64,000 nucleotides of DNA from Mariniphaga sediminis (GTDB taxonomy: Bacteria; Bacteroidota; Bacteroidia; Bacteroidales; Prolixibacteraceae), in contig NZ_QWET01000002.1 in assembly GCF_003573545.1 (NCBI RefSeq), forward strand, positions 186,001 to 250,000, in the 5' to 3' direction. Below, in pieces: positions 1-7,405 of this stretch. The position numbers were made by a program, and so were the translations under genes. The notes beneath the pieces are model-generated. The model searched no databases. It was not told the DNA's origin and was given only the letters and a program-made list of their open reading frames with translations. Every line of letters starts with the position of its first letter. The first letter of the stretch is position 1.

Positions 1-1
1 G

Positions 2-829
2 ATGCATGAAATTGGCCGTTTGCGAGAACTGACCTTCAGAGACGCTGGTGGCGGCACCGGAAAGGACACCGACATCGACAATTACGACACAGCAGAATAC
101 CCCTACAAACAACTAATAGTTTGGGACCCTGAAGCCCAGGAAATTCTTGGCGGATACCGGTACATGCTTTGCGGGGAAGTGCCCGTTGACGCCAACGGAG
201 AGGTTCAGATGGCCACTTCGAGGCTATTTCATCTTTCTGAAAAATTTATAAAAGAATATTTGCCGCACACCCTGGAGTTGGGGCGTTCTTTTGTTCAGCC
301 AGCCTACCAGTCGAGTAAAGCAGGAGCCAAAGCGCTTTTCGCTCTCGATAACCTGTGGGATGGATTGGGGGCATTGACAGTCGATCATTCAGAAATCGAA
401 TATTTCTTCGGGAAAGTTACCATGTATTCCCATTTTCACAACGAAGCCCGGAACCTGATTCAATACTTCTTTAAAAAATACTTCCGCGACAAGGAGAATC
501 TTGTGTACCCGAAAAATCCGGTAGAATTTAACTACGATGAAGAGGCAATGAAATCTGTTTTTACCGGGCAGGACTACAGTGAAGACTACCGTATTCTGAC
601 GCAGGCCGTACGGCGATTTGGCGAAAATGTACCGCCGCTGATAAATGCGTACATGAACCTCTCACCATCGATGAAAACGTTTGGAACTGCTACGAATGAG
701 AAATTCGGAGGAGTACTTGAAACCGGAATTATCGTTACGCTTAAAGATATTTATGAGGTGAAGTACGATCGCCACATCGAAACGTATATCCAGAACAAGG
801 AAAACGACGAATGGGGCACGCCGGAATAA
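2..829 (+). CDS. Hemolysin-like GNAT N-acyltransferase (Acetyltransf_5 type), 5' partial
   Basis: The reading frame enters from the left edge, so the N-terminus is missing; the Met at base 2 is probably internal because the conserved block EIGRLRELTFRDAGGGTG follows it at once, while family members carry more sequence before it. The 275 visible residues match the hemolysin-like acyltransferases of Bacteroidota, related to the N-acyltransferase (GlsB or OlsF N-acyl part) that makes acyl-amino-acid lipids such as glycine lipids from acyl-ACP. Supporting blocks are YKQLIVWDPEAQEILGGYRY and LELGRSFVQPAYQ. Such enzymes work at the inner face of the cytoplasmic membrane. It could equally be the C-terminal half of a PlsC-hemolysin fusion, which the window edge hides. 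It converges on the response regulator gene, 15 bp away. Family is fairly sure; substrate is inferred. Confidence 0.75.
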   Translation: MHEIGRLRELTFRDAGGGTGKDTDIDNYDTAEYPYKQLIVWDPEAQEILGGYRYMLCGEVPVDANGEVQMATSRLFHLSEKFIKEYLPHTLELGRSFVQPAYQSSKAGAKALFALDNLWDGLGALTVDHSEIEYFFGKVTMYSHFHNEARNLIQYFFKKYFRDKENLVYPKNPVEFNYDEEAMKSVFTGQDYSEDYRILTQAVRRFGENVPPLINAYMNLSPSMKTFGTATNEKFGGVLETGIIVTLKDIYEVKYDRHIETYIQNKENDEWGTPE

Positions 830-844
830 CCTGATTATTTCGGG

Positions 845-2008
845 TTATTTTAACGGAGCGGCAAATTTCTGAACGTCTTCGCCGGTAATTTGTTTGTCAC
901 ACAGAATAATCAATCGTTCGATCACGTTCCGGAACTCCCGGATGTTTCCGGTCCAATTTATCTTTTGCAATTCATCTATGGCATCTTTGGCAACCGATTT
1001 TTCGGGCATTCCATATTCACCGCAGATAACGTCCACAAAGTGGTTTGCCAGCAATGGGATGTCTTCCAATCGCTCGTTAAGCGACGGCACATGAATGAGA
1101 ATGACACTCAGCCGGTGGTACAAGTCTTCCCGGAACTGCCCTTTTTCTATTTCTTCAGAAATATTTTTATTGGTGGCCGCTACCACCCGTACGTCAACAT
1201 TGATGTGTTTATCGCCGCCCACCCGAGAAATAACATTTTCCTGAAGTGCGCGCAACACCTTAGCCTGGGCCGAAAGACTCATGTCCCCAATTTCATCAAG
1301 AAAAAGAGTACCTCCGTTTGCCTGTTCAAATTTTCCTTTGCGCTGTTTCACGGCCGAAGTAAACGAACCTTTTTCATGGCCGAACAGTTCGCTTTCAATT
1401 AACTCGGAAGGAATTGCCGCGCAATTCACCTCCACAAACGGCCCGGAAGCTCGTCCACTCTGATCGTGAATACGCCGGGCAACCAGTTCTTTACCTGTTC
1501 CATTGGAGCCGGTAATTAAAACCCGGGCATCGGTAGGCGCCACGCGATCCGCCATTTCTATCACCTTCTTTATGGCCGGAGACTCGCCAATAATTTCAAA
1601 TTTTTTACTGACTTTCTTTTTGAGAATTTTTGTCTCATTTACCAGCGTTGATTTATCCATGGCATTACGGATTGTAATGAGCAGGCGGTTTAAATCGAGC
1701 GGTTTTTCGATAAAATCGTAAGCGCCTTTTTTTATGGACTCCACAGCCGTATCAATATTCCCGTGACCGGAAATCATCACCACCGGTGAATCCACGGCCT
1801 GGGTATTTAACTGCTCCAGCACTTCAATTCCGTCAAGGCCGGGCATCTTAATATCGCAAAGAATAATGTCGTACTCGGTATGTTTTACCATTTCCAGCCC
1901 CTTCTTCCCGTCTTCGGCCAAATCAACCTCATATTTTTCGTATTCCAGAATATCTTTCAGCGTATTACGAATGCTCCGTTCGTCATCGATTACAAGAATT
2001 TTTGACAT
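845..2008 (-). CDS. REC-AAA+ (NtrC-like) response regulator lacking the Fis-type HTH
   Basis: Residues 1-120 form a receiver domain with acidic residues D8-D9 and phospho-acceptor D52 in CDIKMPG. Residues about 140-365 form a sigma-54-activator AAA+ domain: Walker A is GSNGTGKE, Walker B is GGTLFLDEIGD, and the arginine-finger region (REDLYHRLSV) is present. At 387 residues it is some 60 shorter than NtrC or AtoC. It stops just after the AAA+ lid (ITGEDVQKFAAPLK), so there is no C-terminal Fis-type DNA-binding helix-turn-helix. The sigma-54-contacting loop, usually GAFTGA, reads GSFTSA. It may therefore activate from solution, bind DNA through a partner, or have another role. No sensor kinase gene is in view. 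Domain identity is sure; target genes are unknown. Confidence 0.93.
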   Translation of the reverse strand: MSKILVIDDERSIRNTLKDILEYEKYEVDLAEDGKKGLEMVKHTEYDIILCDIKMPGLDGIEVLEQLNTQAVDSPVVMISGHGNIDTAVESIKKGAYDFIEKPLDLNRLLITIRNAMDKSTLVNETKILKKKVSKKFEIIGESPAIKKVIEMADRVAPTDARVLITGSNGTGKELVARRIHDQSGRASGPFVEVNCAAIPSELIESELFGHEKGSFTSAVKQRKGKFEQANGGTLFLDEIGDMSLSAQAKVLRALQENVISRVGGDKHINVDVRVVAATNKNISEEIEKGQFREDLYHRLSVILIHVPSLNERLEDIPLLANHFVDVICGEYGMPEKSVAKDAIDELQKINWTGNIREFRNVIERLIILCDKQITGEDVQKFAAPLK

Positions 2009-2029
2009 AATCAGTTCTTTAATGAGTTA

Positions 2030-2059
2030 CAAAAATAAGTTCCCCGAAACAAATAACAA
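2030..2059 (-). promoter_or_regulatory. Bacteroidota-type promoter of the response regulator gene
   Basis: On the minus strand a TTG (2059-2057), a 19-base spacer and TATTTTTG (2037-2030) fit the Bacteroides pattern of a -33 TTTG and a -7 TAnnTTTG. Transcription would start near 2023, giving a leader of about 15 bases before the ATG at 2008. Confidence 0.5.
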
Positions 2060-2117
2060 CAGGAAAAGGGCAAATAAAAAAATTGACTAAAGAAAAAATC
2101 AAATCACGAAAGGGAAC

Positions 2118-3047
2118 TCAATGCACGTCGACATCGTTCACCATTCGTATCGAATGATTGAGTGTTGGTATAATTTCAGTAAGGTATTCGTTTACAGCCT
2201 TTACGCTTCCGGGCAGCACATAAATCAATGATTTCCCTTTTACGCCTGCGATACTTCTGCTCAAAAGTGCATTCGGTTTTACAGACCCGTATTTGTAACG
2301 AATCAGCTCCATAATGCCCGGAATTTCTTTGTCAAGCAACCTCTTTACCACATCCGGGGTAATGTCCCTGCTGCCAATTCCTGTTCCACCGGTAGTTACA
2401 ATAATATCCGCCTCATTTTCCACCGCCCGGTTCAGTTCATTTTCCAGCATTGTCTCATCGTCCGGAATTAAGATTTGCTCCACAGTCACCGGCCGGTTAG
2501 CTTCCCCGAAAAAATCGTTAAGCATTTTGGTAACATAAGGGCCGCTTTTGTCTTCATAAATCCCTTTGTACGCCCTGTCGCTCAACGTGATTACCGCAAT
2601 CTTTATTTGCCTGGGAATGTACTGTAAAACATCGTTTACCCGGAGTTCCCCGGGTTGAATCACCCGGCAAAATATTCCTTCAACCGGCATAATACAATTC
2701 CCGGAAATCTTCATTATTTCACAGCCTTTGTGGCATTTTTTACCAATCTGCGTCACTTCCAGAATAACATTTCCCGCCTGAAACCGGTCGAGGATATTGG
2801 CTTTATAAAGCTCAAGCCCCTCGGTTGTTATATTTTCGCCAAAGTCGCCGTACTGAAACGTACGGTTATTTTGTTCCTCTGCTTTTTTTAAACTTTCAGT
2901 GCCCAGCAAACTGACCTGCCGGTGCCAGTGCCCTGCATGAGCATCATCCTTCACCCCGGTTTCTGTAATTTCAACCGAACCGACCGGTGTTTTTACGGTG
3001 CCCTTCTTTTCTGAAAGATTGAGAGATTTTATGGTTACCTGAATCAT
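2118..3047 (-). CDS. MOSC domain fused to MogA/MoaB-type molybdopterin adenylyltransferase
   Basis: Residues 1-145 are a MOSC domain, with GVKDDAHAG at 31-39, FGENITTEGL at 69-78 and cysteines at 105, 109, 118 and 127. Residues about 148-305 are a MogA/MoaB-like domain with AVITLSDRA at 151-159 and the nucleotide-binding TTGGTGIGSRD at 218-228. MogA-type proteins adenylylate molybdopterin before metal insertion by MoeA; MOSC domains occur in enzymes that bind or sulfurate the molybdenum cofactor. The fusion would join an early cofactor step to a handling step in the cytoplasm. It is the last gene of the cofactor block and overlaps moaC by 4 bp (ATGA). The domain calls are strong; the combined role is inferred. 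Confidence 0.9.
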   Translation of the reverse strand: MIQVTIKSLNLSEKKGTVKTPVGSVEITETGVKDDAHAGHWHRQVSLLGTESLKKAEEQNNRTFQYGDFGENITTEGLELYKANILDRFQAGNVILEVTQIGKKCHKGCEIMKISGNCIMPVEGIFCRVIQPGELRVNDVLQYIPRQIKIAVITLSDRAYKGIYEDKSGPYVTKMLNDFFGEANRPVTVEQILIPDDETMLENELNRAVENEADIIVTTGGTGIGSRDITPDVVKRLLDKEIPGIMELIRYKYGSVKPNALLSRSIAGVKGKSLIYVLPGSVKAVNEYLTEIIPTLNHSIRMVNDVDVH

Positions 3048-3493
3048 TTTTTATGCTTCTCCAGAAGTTTAATTTCACTCATTACCATCTGTTTATCCAC
3101 GGCCTTACACATATCATAAATGGTCAGTAACGCCACATTCACTGCGGTTAAAGCCTCCATTTCCACCCCTGTTTTCCCGGTACACTTTGCTATTGCCGTT
3201 GTTCTGATACCATCATCCTCCATTTCAAAATCAACTGAGACTTTGGATAGCGGTACCTGGTGGCACAACGGGATGAGGGTAAACGTATTTTTTGCCGCCT
3301 GAATTCCGGCTATCCGGGCAACAGCACAGATATCTCCCTTTTCAATGGAACCGGCCTTAATCAATTTCAGCGTTTGAGGCTGTAAAAATATTTTTCCTGA
3401 GGCTCTGGCCATCCTCTTCTGGTCAGGCTTTTCCCCAACATCTACCATGCTGGCCTCGCCTTTTTCATTTAAATGTGAAAATGTATCTGCCAT
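3044..3493 (-). CDS. moaC: Cyclic pyranopterin monophosphate synthase MoaC
   Basis: This 149-residue protein has normal MoaC length. It carries MVDV at 16-19, LIPLCHQVPL at 73-82, GVEMEALTAV at 109-118 and the active-site stretch YDMCKAVDK at 126-134. MoaC converts the MoaA product (3',8-cyclo-GTP) to cyclic pyranopterin monophosphate in the cytoplasm. The gene lies 11 bp after the moaA stop and overlaps the MOSC-MogA gene by 4 bp, so translation of the three is probably coupled. Confidence 0.96.
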   Translation of the reverse strand: MADTFSHLNEKGEASMVDVGEKPDQKRMARASGKIFLQPQTLKLIKAGSIEKGDICAVARIAGIQAAKNTFTLIPLCHQVPLSKVSVDFEMEDDGIRTTAIAKCTGKTGVEMEALTAVNVALLTIYDMCKAVDKQMVMSEIKLLEKHKK

Positions 3494-3504
3494 TTTATGT
3501 TTTA

Positions 3505-4305
3505 TTATCCGCCTATATTATAAAAACTACTTTTGCTATTCAATACACCTTTTTTGGGTTTTGCATTCAATGCCAGCAGAAACGCCTCCTTAATTCCATG
3601 TTCTTTAATACTGAACTCTTTATTGCTAAAAAGGCAGGGTTTTATCATTCCGTTTGCCGTGAGCCGCAAGCGGTTACAGACAACACAGTTTCCTCCGTCG
3701 CCCCCTTCCACTTGCGAAAATTCACCCGTCCGCAAGTCCATTTGCGTAATAAACCTTAACTGAAGGCCTTCTTCGGCAGCAAATTTTTTTATCTGCTCCG
3801 TCTGCTGATTGTCGCCGTTACTGAGCTTTACCATATTTAATTTGACAGGGGTCAGTCCGGCCTTTTTCGCTGCCTGAATCCCGGCAAATACATCTTCCAG
3901 CTCACCGCCGCGGGTTATTTCTTTATACTGCCCGGGAGACACCGAATCAAGACTGATGTTGACCCGTCTCAAACCGGCTTTTTTCAATTCCCCGGCAAAC
4001 CGGGACAGCAACACACCGTTGGTTGTCATGGTTATTTCCTCAATCCCTTCAATCCGGTTCATCCGTTCCACCAATTCCACAATTCCCTTTCGAACCAAGG
4101 GTTCACCTCCGGTTAAACGCACTTTTTTAATCCCCAGTTCTGCCCCAACCTTAACCACGTCGGTAATCTCCTCCAAACTCAGCAATTCATCCCGTTTGAG
4201 CAAGTCTATCCCCCCTTCGGGCATGCAATAAATGCAGCGAAGGTTACATCTGTCAGTTACAGATATCCTCAGGTAAGTAATATTTCGGTTATATCGATCG
4301 AACAT
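3505..4305 (-). CDS. moaA: Compact GTP 3',8-cyclase MoaA (radical SAM)
   Basis: The 266-residue protein has the radical SAM cluster C20-x3-C24-x2-C27, TGGEP at 65-69 and a second cluster site C207-x2-C210-x13-C224 inside CVVCNRLRLTANG. It ends in Gly-Gly (265-266), the tail that enters the active site of known MoaA enzymes. The family is normally about 325-330 residues. The shortage lies mainly between LRFITQMD (183-190) and C207, where about 48 residues seen in E. coli MoaA are absent and a short VEGGDGGN stretch stands instead. The frame is open throughout, so this looks like a compact subtype, not a frameshift. The 3' end of moeA overlaps its start by 17 bp. Confidence 0.88.
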   Translation of the reverse strand: MFDRYNRNITYLRISVTDRCNLRCIYCMPEGGIDLLKRDELLSLEEITDVVKVGAELGIKKVRLTGGEPLVRKGIVELVERMNRIEGIEEITMTTNGVLLSRFAGELKKAGLRRVNISLDSVSPGQYKEITRGGELEDVFAGIQAAKKAGLTPVKLNMVKLSNGDNQQTEQIKKFAAEEGLQLRFITQMDLRTGEFSQVEGGDGGNCVVCNRLRLTANGMIKPCLFSNKEFSIKEHGIKEAFLLALNAKPKKGVLNSKSSFYNIGG

Positions 4306-5464
4306 TTACCCGTTCCCCTTTTTTTATTGCGTTAACACCTTTGGGCACTTCCAGCAAGTGGGTAGCCCCGCTCAATGCATTGATATGCGCCGAACCATGA
4401 AATTCAACCGGAATAATTTCCATTTCAGCCCCAATATTTACAGGCACAAAATCCATCCGGTCCGATTTTTTCCGGTTCATTTCTTTCCCCAGCGGCAATG
4501 TTAAAATTTCAGTTTGAAACCTGTGCCCCATTAGGGCAAATAAAAATGGTTTTACATACAATTCAAACTGCACAAAAGAGGACACCGGATTCCCTGACAA
4601 TCCGAAACAATAATTGCCTCCTTTCCGGGCAAAAATCATGGGTTTCCCCGGTTTTATGGCCGTGGTTGTAACAAGAATATCAAACCCCTGCTTTGTTAGC
4701 ACATCGGGAATCAGGTCGAAATCCCCCACCGAAACACCACCGGTAAGAATAACCACCCTGCTGTTATTCAATGCCTCTGAAATCTTCTCCAAAAGAACAG
4801 GCTCATCATCCTGAATAATCCCGCCATAACCGGCCTGAATTTTCATTTCAGCCAGTTGGGCAAGCAGTTGCGACGAATTGGAATTCCGGATTTGAAAAGA
4901 GCGTGGTTTTGCATCGGGTTCAACCAATTCGGTTCCGGTGGCAAAAACAGCTACGTCGGGTCGTCCAAAAACCAAAGGACGGGCCACTCCTGCGCCAGCC
5001 AGCACCGGTAAATGCCTCGCTGAAATCAAGGTTGATTTCGCCAGCACCTTCTCCCCCTTTTTGATATCTTCGCCCTGGTAACAAATATTATTGCCGGTAG
5101 ACTGGTTTTTACAAATAACCTTACCCGGCGCAACCCATGCTGCATCTTCTTTTTTAAAGACACAGTCGGCACTCTCAGGAACCACTGCACCTGTCATAAT
5201 TTTGTAACACTGGTTTTTCAACAGGGCTTTTTCCGGCAGCTTACCGGCGAATAGGGTTTCAACCACTTCAAGTTCATTGCTCAAGTCGGCTCTTCGGCAG
5301 GCAAAACCGTCCATAGCCGATTTGTTAAACGGCGGCATATCCATATCGTGAAAAACATCCTCCGCCAAAACCCGTTTAAGCGCATGTTGTAAATCAACCT
5401 TTTCTGCCGGCATCTCTTTCGCTGTTGAAAGAATACGCTCCAGCGCCGTTTTATATTCAAGCAT
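4289..5464 (-). CDS. moeA: Molybdopterin molybdotransferase MoeA
   Basis: MoeA inserts molybdate into adenylylated molybdopterin in the cytoplasm. The protein shows MPPFNKSAMDGFA near residue 45, the MogA-like motif TGGVSVGDFD, KPGKPM and GLSGNPVSS, all standard for MoeA, and the 391-residue length is usual. I place the start at MLEYKTALERIL (5464), not at the Met 20 codons upstream, because family members begin there and the extension would run well into the mobB-like gene; with this start the overlap is only 8 bp. It overlaps moaA by 17 bp at its 3' end. Confidence 0.94.
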   Translation of the reverse strand: MLEYKTALERILSTAKEMPAEKVDLQHALKRVLAEDVFHDMDMPPFNKSAMDGFACRRADLSNELEVVETLFAGKLPEKALLKNQCYKIMTGAVVPESADCVFKKEDAAWVAPGKVICKNQSTGNNICYQGEDIKKGEKVLAKSTLISARHLPVLAGAGVARPLVFGRPDVAVFATGTELVEPDAKPRSFQIRNSNSSQLLAQLAEMKIQAGYGGIIQDDEPVLLEKISEALNNSRVVILTGGVSVGDFDLIPDVLTKQGFDILVTTTAIKPGKPMIFARKGGNYCFGLSGNPVSSFVQFELYVKPFLFALMGHRFQTEILTLPLGKEMNRKKSDRMDFVPVNIGAEMEIIPVEFHGSAHINALSGATHLLEVPKGVNAIKKGERVNVRSI

Positions 5465-5984
5465 CGATAGTAAATTTTCCGTTATTAAAATGAACCTTCT
5501 TCCAGTCAAAATTCTGCGCCTCACCGGAAGACAAACGAATCACCGTTGAATGAGGCCTGATATTACTTTCCTTTTTTAGTTCCTCCCCCTCAATGTACAC
5601 CAGCAGGCCTGGCTCCCAAAAATCATACAACCCTCCTGACTCAATCACCACAGGATTTATGGAATTTATCTGTTGTAAAACCATTTCCACCGCCTGCGGC
5701 AAATAGTCATTTTTAGCCTGAATGTAAAATACTTTCTTTGCACCTGCCTGCAACATTCTTGAACTGTCTTTCCCATTAATATTCCGCTCTTCCACAATTA
5801 CAAAATCGGGTGAGAAATGAATAAATTTCTGTTTCTCATCTAAACGATGAAAATGCGGAGAAATTTTGATTCCGACAGGAGCATGACTTTCAGCCAATTG
5901 CCGGATAATCTGGCAGGCAGAAACAGTTTTGCCCACATTCCGGCCACTCCCCTTCACAATCAATATGTTTGGCATGTATTTCAT
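5457..5984 (-). CDS. MobB-like P-loop protein of molybdopterin-guanine dinucleotide synthesis
   Basis: A 175-residue P-loop protein with GSGRNVGKT near the N-terminus and hydrophobic strands ending in DFVIVEE and PVVIESGG, as expected of the MobB/GTP-binding fold. MobB is an accessory factor for attaching GMP to molybdopterin, helping MobA. Position between mobA (4-bp overlap) and moeA (8-bp overlap) supports the call. Sequence outside the P-loop is divergent, so a related metal-cofactor GTPase remains possible. The exact start (MKYMPNIL or MPNIL) is uncertain by three residues. Confidence 0.72.
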   Translation of the reverse strand: MKYMPNILIVKGSGRNVGKTVSACQIIRQLAESHAPVGIKISPHFHRLDEKQKFIHFSPDFVIVEERNINGKDSSRMLQAGAKKVFYIQAKNDYLPQAVEMVLQQINSINPVVIESGGLYDFWEPGLLVYIEGEELKKESNIRPHSTVIRLSSGEAQNFDWKKVHFNNGKFTIDA

Positions 5985-6523
5985 TTCACATCCTCCGGAT
6001 AATTAACATTCAAAAGCGCCTCGTCCTCTAAAACCATTACCGTTTTGGCGCCAAGTTTTTCCAGCAGGCTTTGTAGTTTATAGTCTTTTTTTTCTATTTG
6101 GGCGCGGATGACAGGAAGCGCTGATTTATTATAGTATCCCAAAACCGGGAAAATTTTGCCATCGCCACGGGCAACAACCACAGCATGGTTATCCCCTTTT
6201 TTATGAAGAATTTTTTTAAAAAGACCGGCGTGAATACCAGGCATATCGCACGGACAAACAATATTGTCAGAAGTTTTTGAACGGGAAAGCGCAGCTTCCA
6301 GTCCGCCAATAGGACCTAAGCCTTCATAATTATCCCGAACCGTTTCGTATCCTAAAACATCGTATTCCGAATTATTCGCGCTTATCAAAATACCCGAAGC
6401 TATTTTTGAGCAGGCGTCTATGGCATTCTCGACGAATCGTTTTCCACGATAAATCATCAGTCCTTTATCCTGCCCCATGCGTGAGCTTTTTCCGCCCGCC
6501 AGTATGATTGCTGTCAGTTCCAT
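5981..6523 (-). CDS. mobA: Molybdenum cofactor guanylyltransferase MobA
   Basis: MobA transfers GMP from GTP to the molybdenum cofactor, giving the MGD form used by DMSO-reductase-family enzymes such as the PsrA-type reductase at the head of this block. The nucleotide-binding signature LAGGKSSRMGQDKG opens the protein, CDMP is the metal-binding motif and NVNYPED the typical C-terminal block. I start at MELTAIILAGG (6523); ten upstream codons in frame would overlap the permease gene and lack similarity. About 180 residues, normal for the family. Confidence 0.92.
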   Translation of the reverse strand: MELTAIILAGGKSSRMGQDKGLMIYRGKRFVENAIDACSKIASGILISANNSEYDVLGYETVRDNYEGLGPIGGLEAALSRSKTSDNIVCPCDMPGIHAGLFKKILHKKGDNHAVVVARGDGKIFPVLGYYNKSALPVIRAQIEKKDYKLQSLLEKLGAKTVMVLEDEALLNVNYPEDVK

Positions 6524-6524
6524 T

Positions 6525-7256
6525 TCAAAAATAAAAAAGTTTAAAACTGGCAAAAAGCAACACAGCGGCCAGCAAATAGGTTAATTTCAGGGAAGTCAGC
6601 CGGGCCCTTCCCATGTGGGAGCCAATTAAACTTCCGCCTATACCGAGCGCAATCAGGATATAAATTTCAGCTACCGGGTTCATTCCGCCGCGCGAAACCA
6701 AACCTGCTATTCCGCTGGCAGAATTCAAAAAAATAAAAATGGCTGAAACAGCTGCCGTCTCTTTTATGGTGGCCCAACGGAGTAACAAAAGAATGGGGCT
6801 CAGGATTATCCCGCCGCCAATTCCTATCAACCCCGAAAAGAACCCGAGGAAAGCTCCAATGGCCAGCGCAACCGGAATGTTTATCGGTTTTGTATCTACC
6901 GGCTTCCTCGCTGCAAACAACATGCGGGTAATGGCAATCAACAAAAAGATTCCCAGAATTATTTTATAGGTGGAAGGATTGATTTGGAGCCGGGCTCCCA
7001 AAAATGACATGGGAACAGAAAGCACAATAAACGGAAGGAGCAATTTTAACCTGAAAAACCCTCCTCTGTAATAAGAATAAAAAGAAATACCGGCCACAAA
7101 CAGGTTAAGAATTAAGGCCGAAGCGCGCATGTTTTCGGGAGAAACAGCAAAAATAGCCATAATGGCAAGGTACCCGCTGGCACCACCATGCCCAACGGAT
7201 GAGTACAATATGGCCGTTACAAAAATTAGCGCATAAAAAACAATTCCATACTCCAT
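6525..7256 (-). CDS. TauE/SafE (TSUP) family permease
   Basis: This 243-residue hydrophobic protein has about eight predicted membrane segments and the paired motifs SSVGHGGASGYLA near the N-terminus and GLIGIGGGIILSPIL in the second half, typical of TSUP permeases (TauE/SafE, sulfite or sulfoacetate export; some carry sulfur intermediates). It follows the sulfur-reductase genes and directly precedes mobA. Upstream is AGGAG (7270-7266), nine bases before the ATG, a strong ribosome site that is unusual here and could pair with the upstream leader. Substrate is not evident; a sulfur oxyanion is inferred from context. Confidence 0.85.
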   Translation of the reverse strand: MEYGIVFYALIFVTAILYSSVGHGGASGYLAIMAIFAVSPENMRASALILNLFVAGISFYSYYRGGFFRLKLLLPFIVLSVPMSFLGARLQINPSTYKIILGIFLLIAITRMLFAARKPVDTKPINIPVALAIGAFLGFFSGLIGIGGGIILSPILLLLRWATIKETAAVSAIFIFLNSASGIAGLVSRGGMNPVAEIYILIALGIGGSLIGSHMGRARLTSLKLTYLLAAVLLFASFKLFYF

Positions 7257-7405
7257 TTGGCTTTTCTCCTTTCCAATTCATTCAAAAATACTTCGAACTC
7301 GGGAGGATACGCTGTTTCCAGCCTATCCCGTCGGTTTATCATCCCTGCCTGAGTTTAGGACTGACAAACTCGGAGAACACAATCAACAAAAATATCAGAT
7401 GTTAC
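7257..7405 (-). promoter_or_regulatory. Structured leader with alternative hairpins before the TauE/mob genes
   Basis: The 149 bases between the rhodanese-fold gene and the permease gene form a dense set of inverted repeats on the minus strand. GAGUUU (7371-7366) can pair with AAACUC (7356-7351), but AACUC (within 7355-7351) can instead pair with GAGUU (7300-7296). A stem GGAUA/UAUCC (7328-7324 with 7309-7305) encloses GCUG-GAAA-CAGC, a GNRA-type tetraloop. UUCUCC (7377-7372) is the exact complement of GGAGAA (7269-7264), which contains the Shine-Dalgarno. This suggests a cis-acting RNA that can hide or expose the permease start. I could not match it to a known riboswitch class. Confidence 0.45.

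Noticed and set aside
3505-4305. MoaA as a frameshifted or deleted pseudogene
   Set aside because: The frame is uninterrupted, the second-cluster Cys spacing is kept, and the C-terminal GG is present, so the short form looks functional.
7257-7405. Assigning the leader to the known molybdenum-cofactor riboswitch
   Set aside because: I could not line up the class's conserved bases with this sequence; only alternative pairing and ribosome-site masking are visible.
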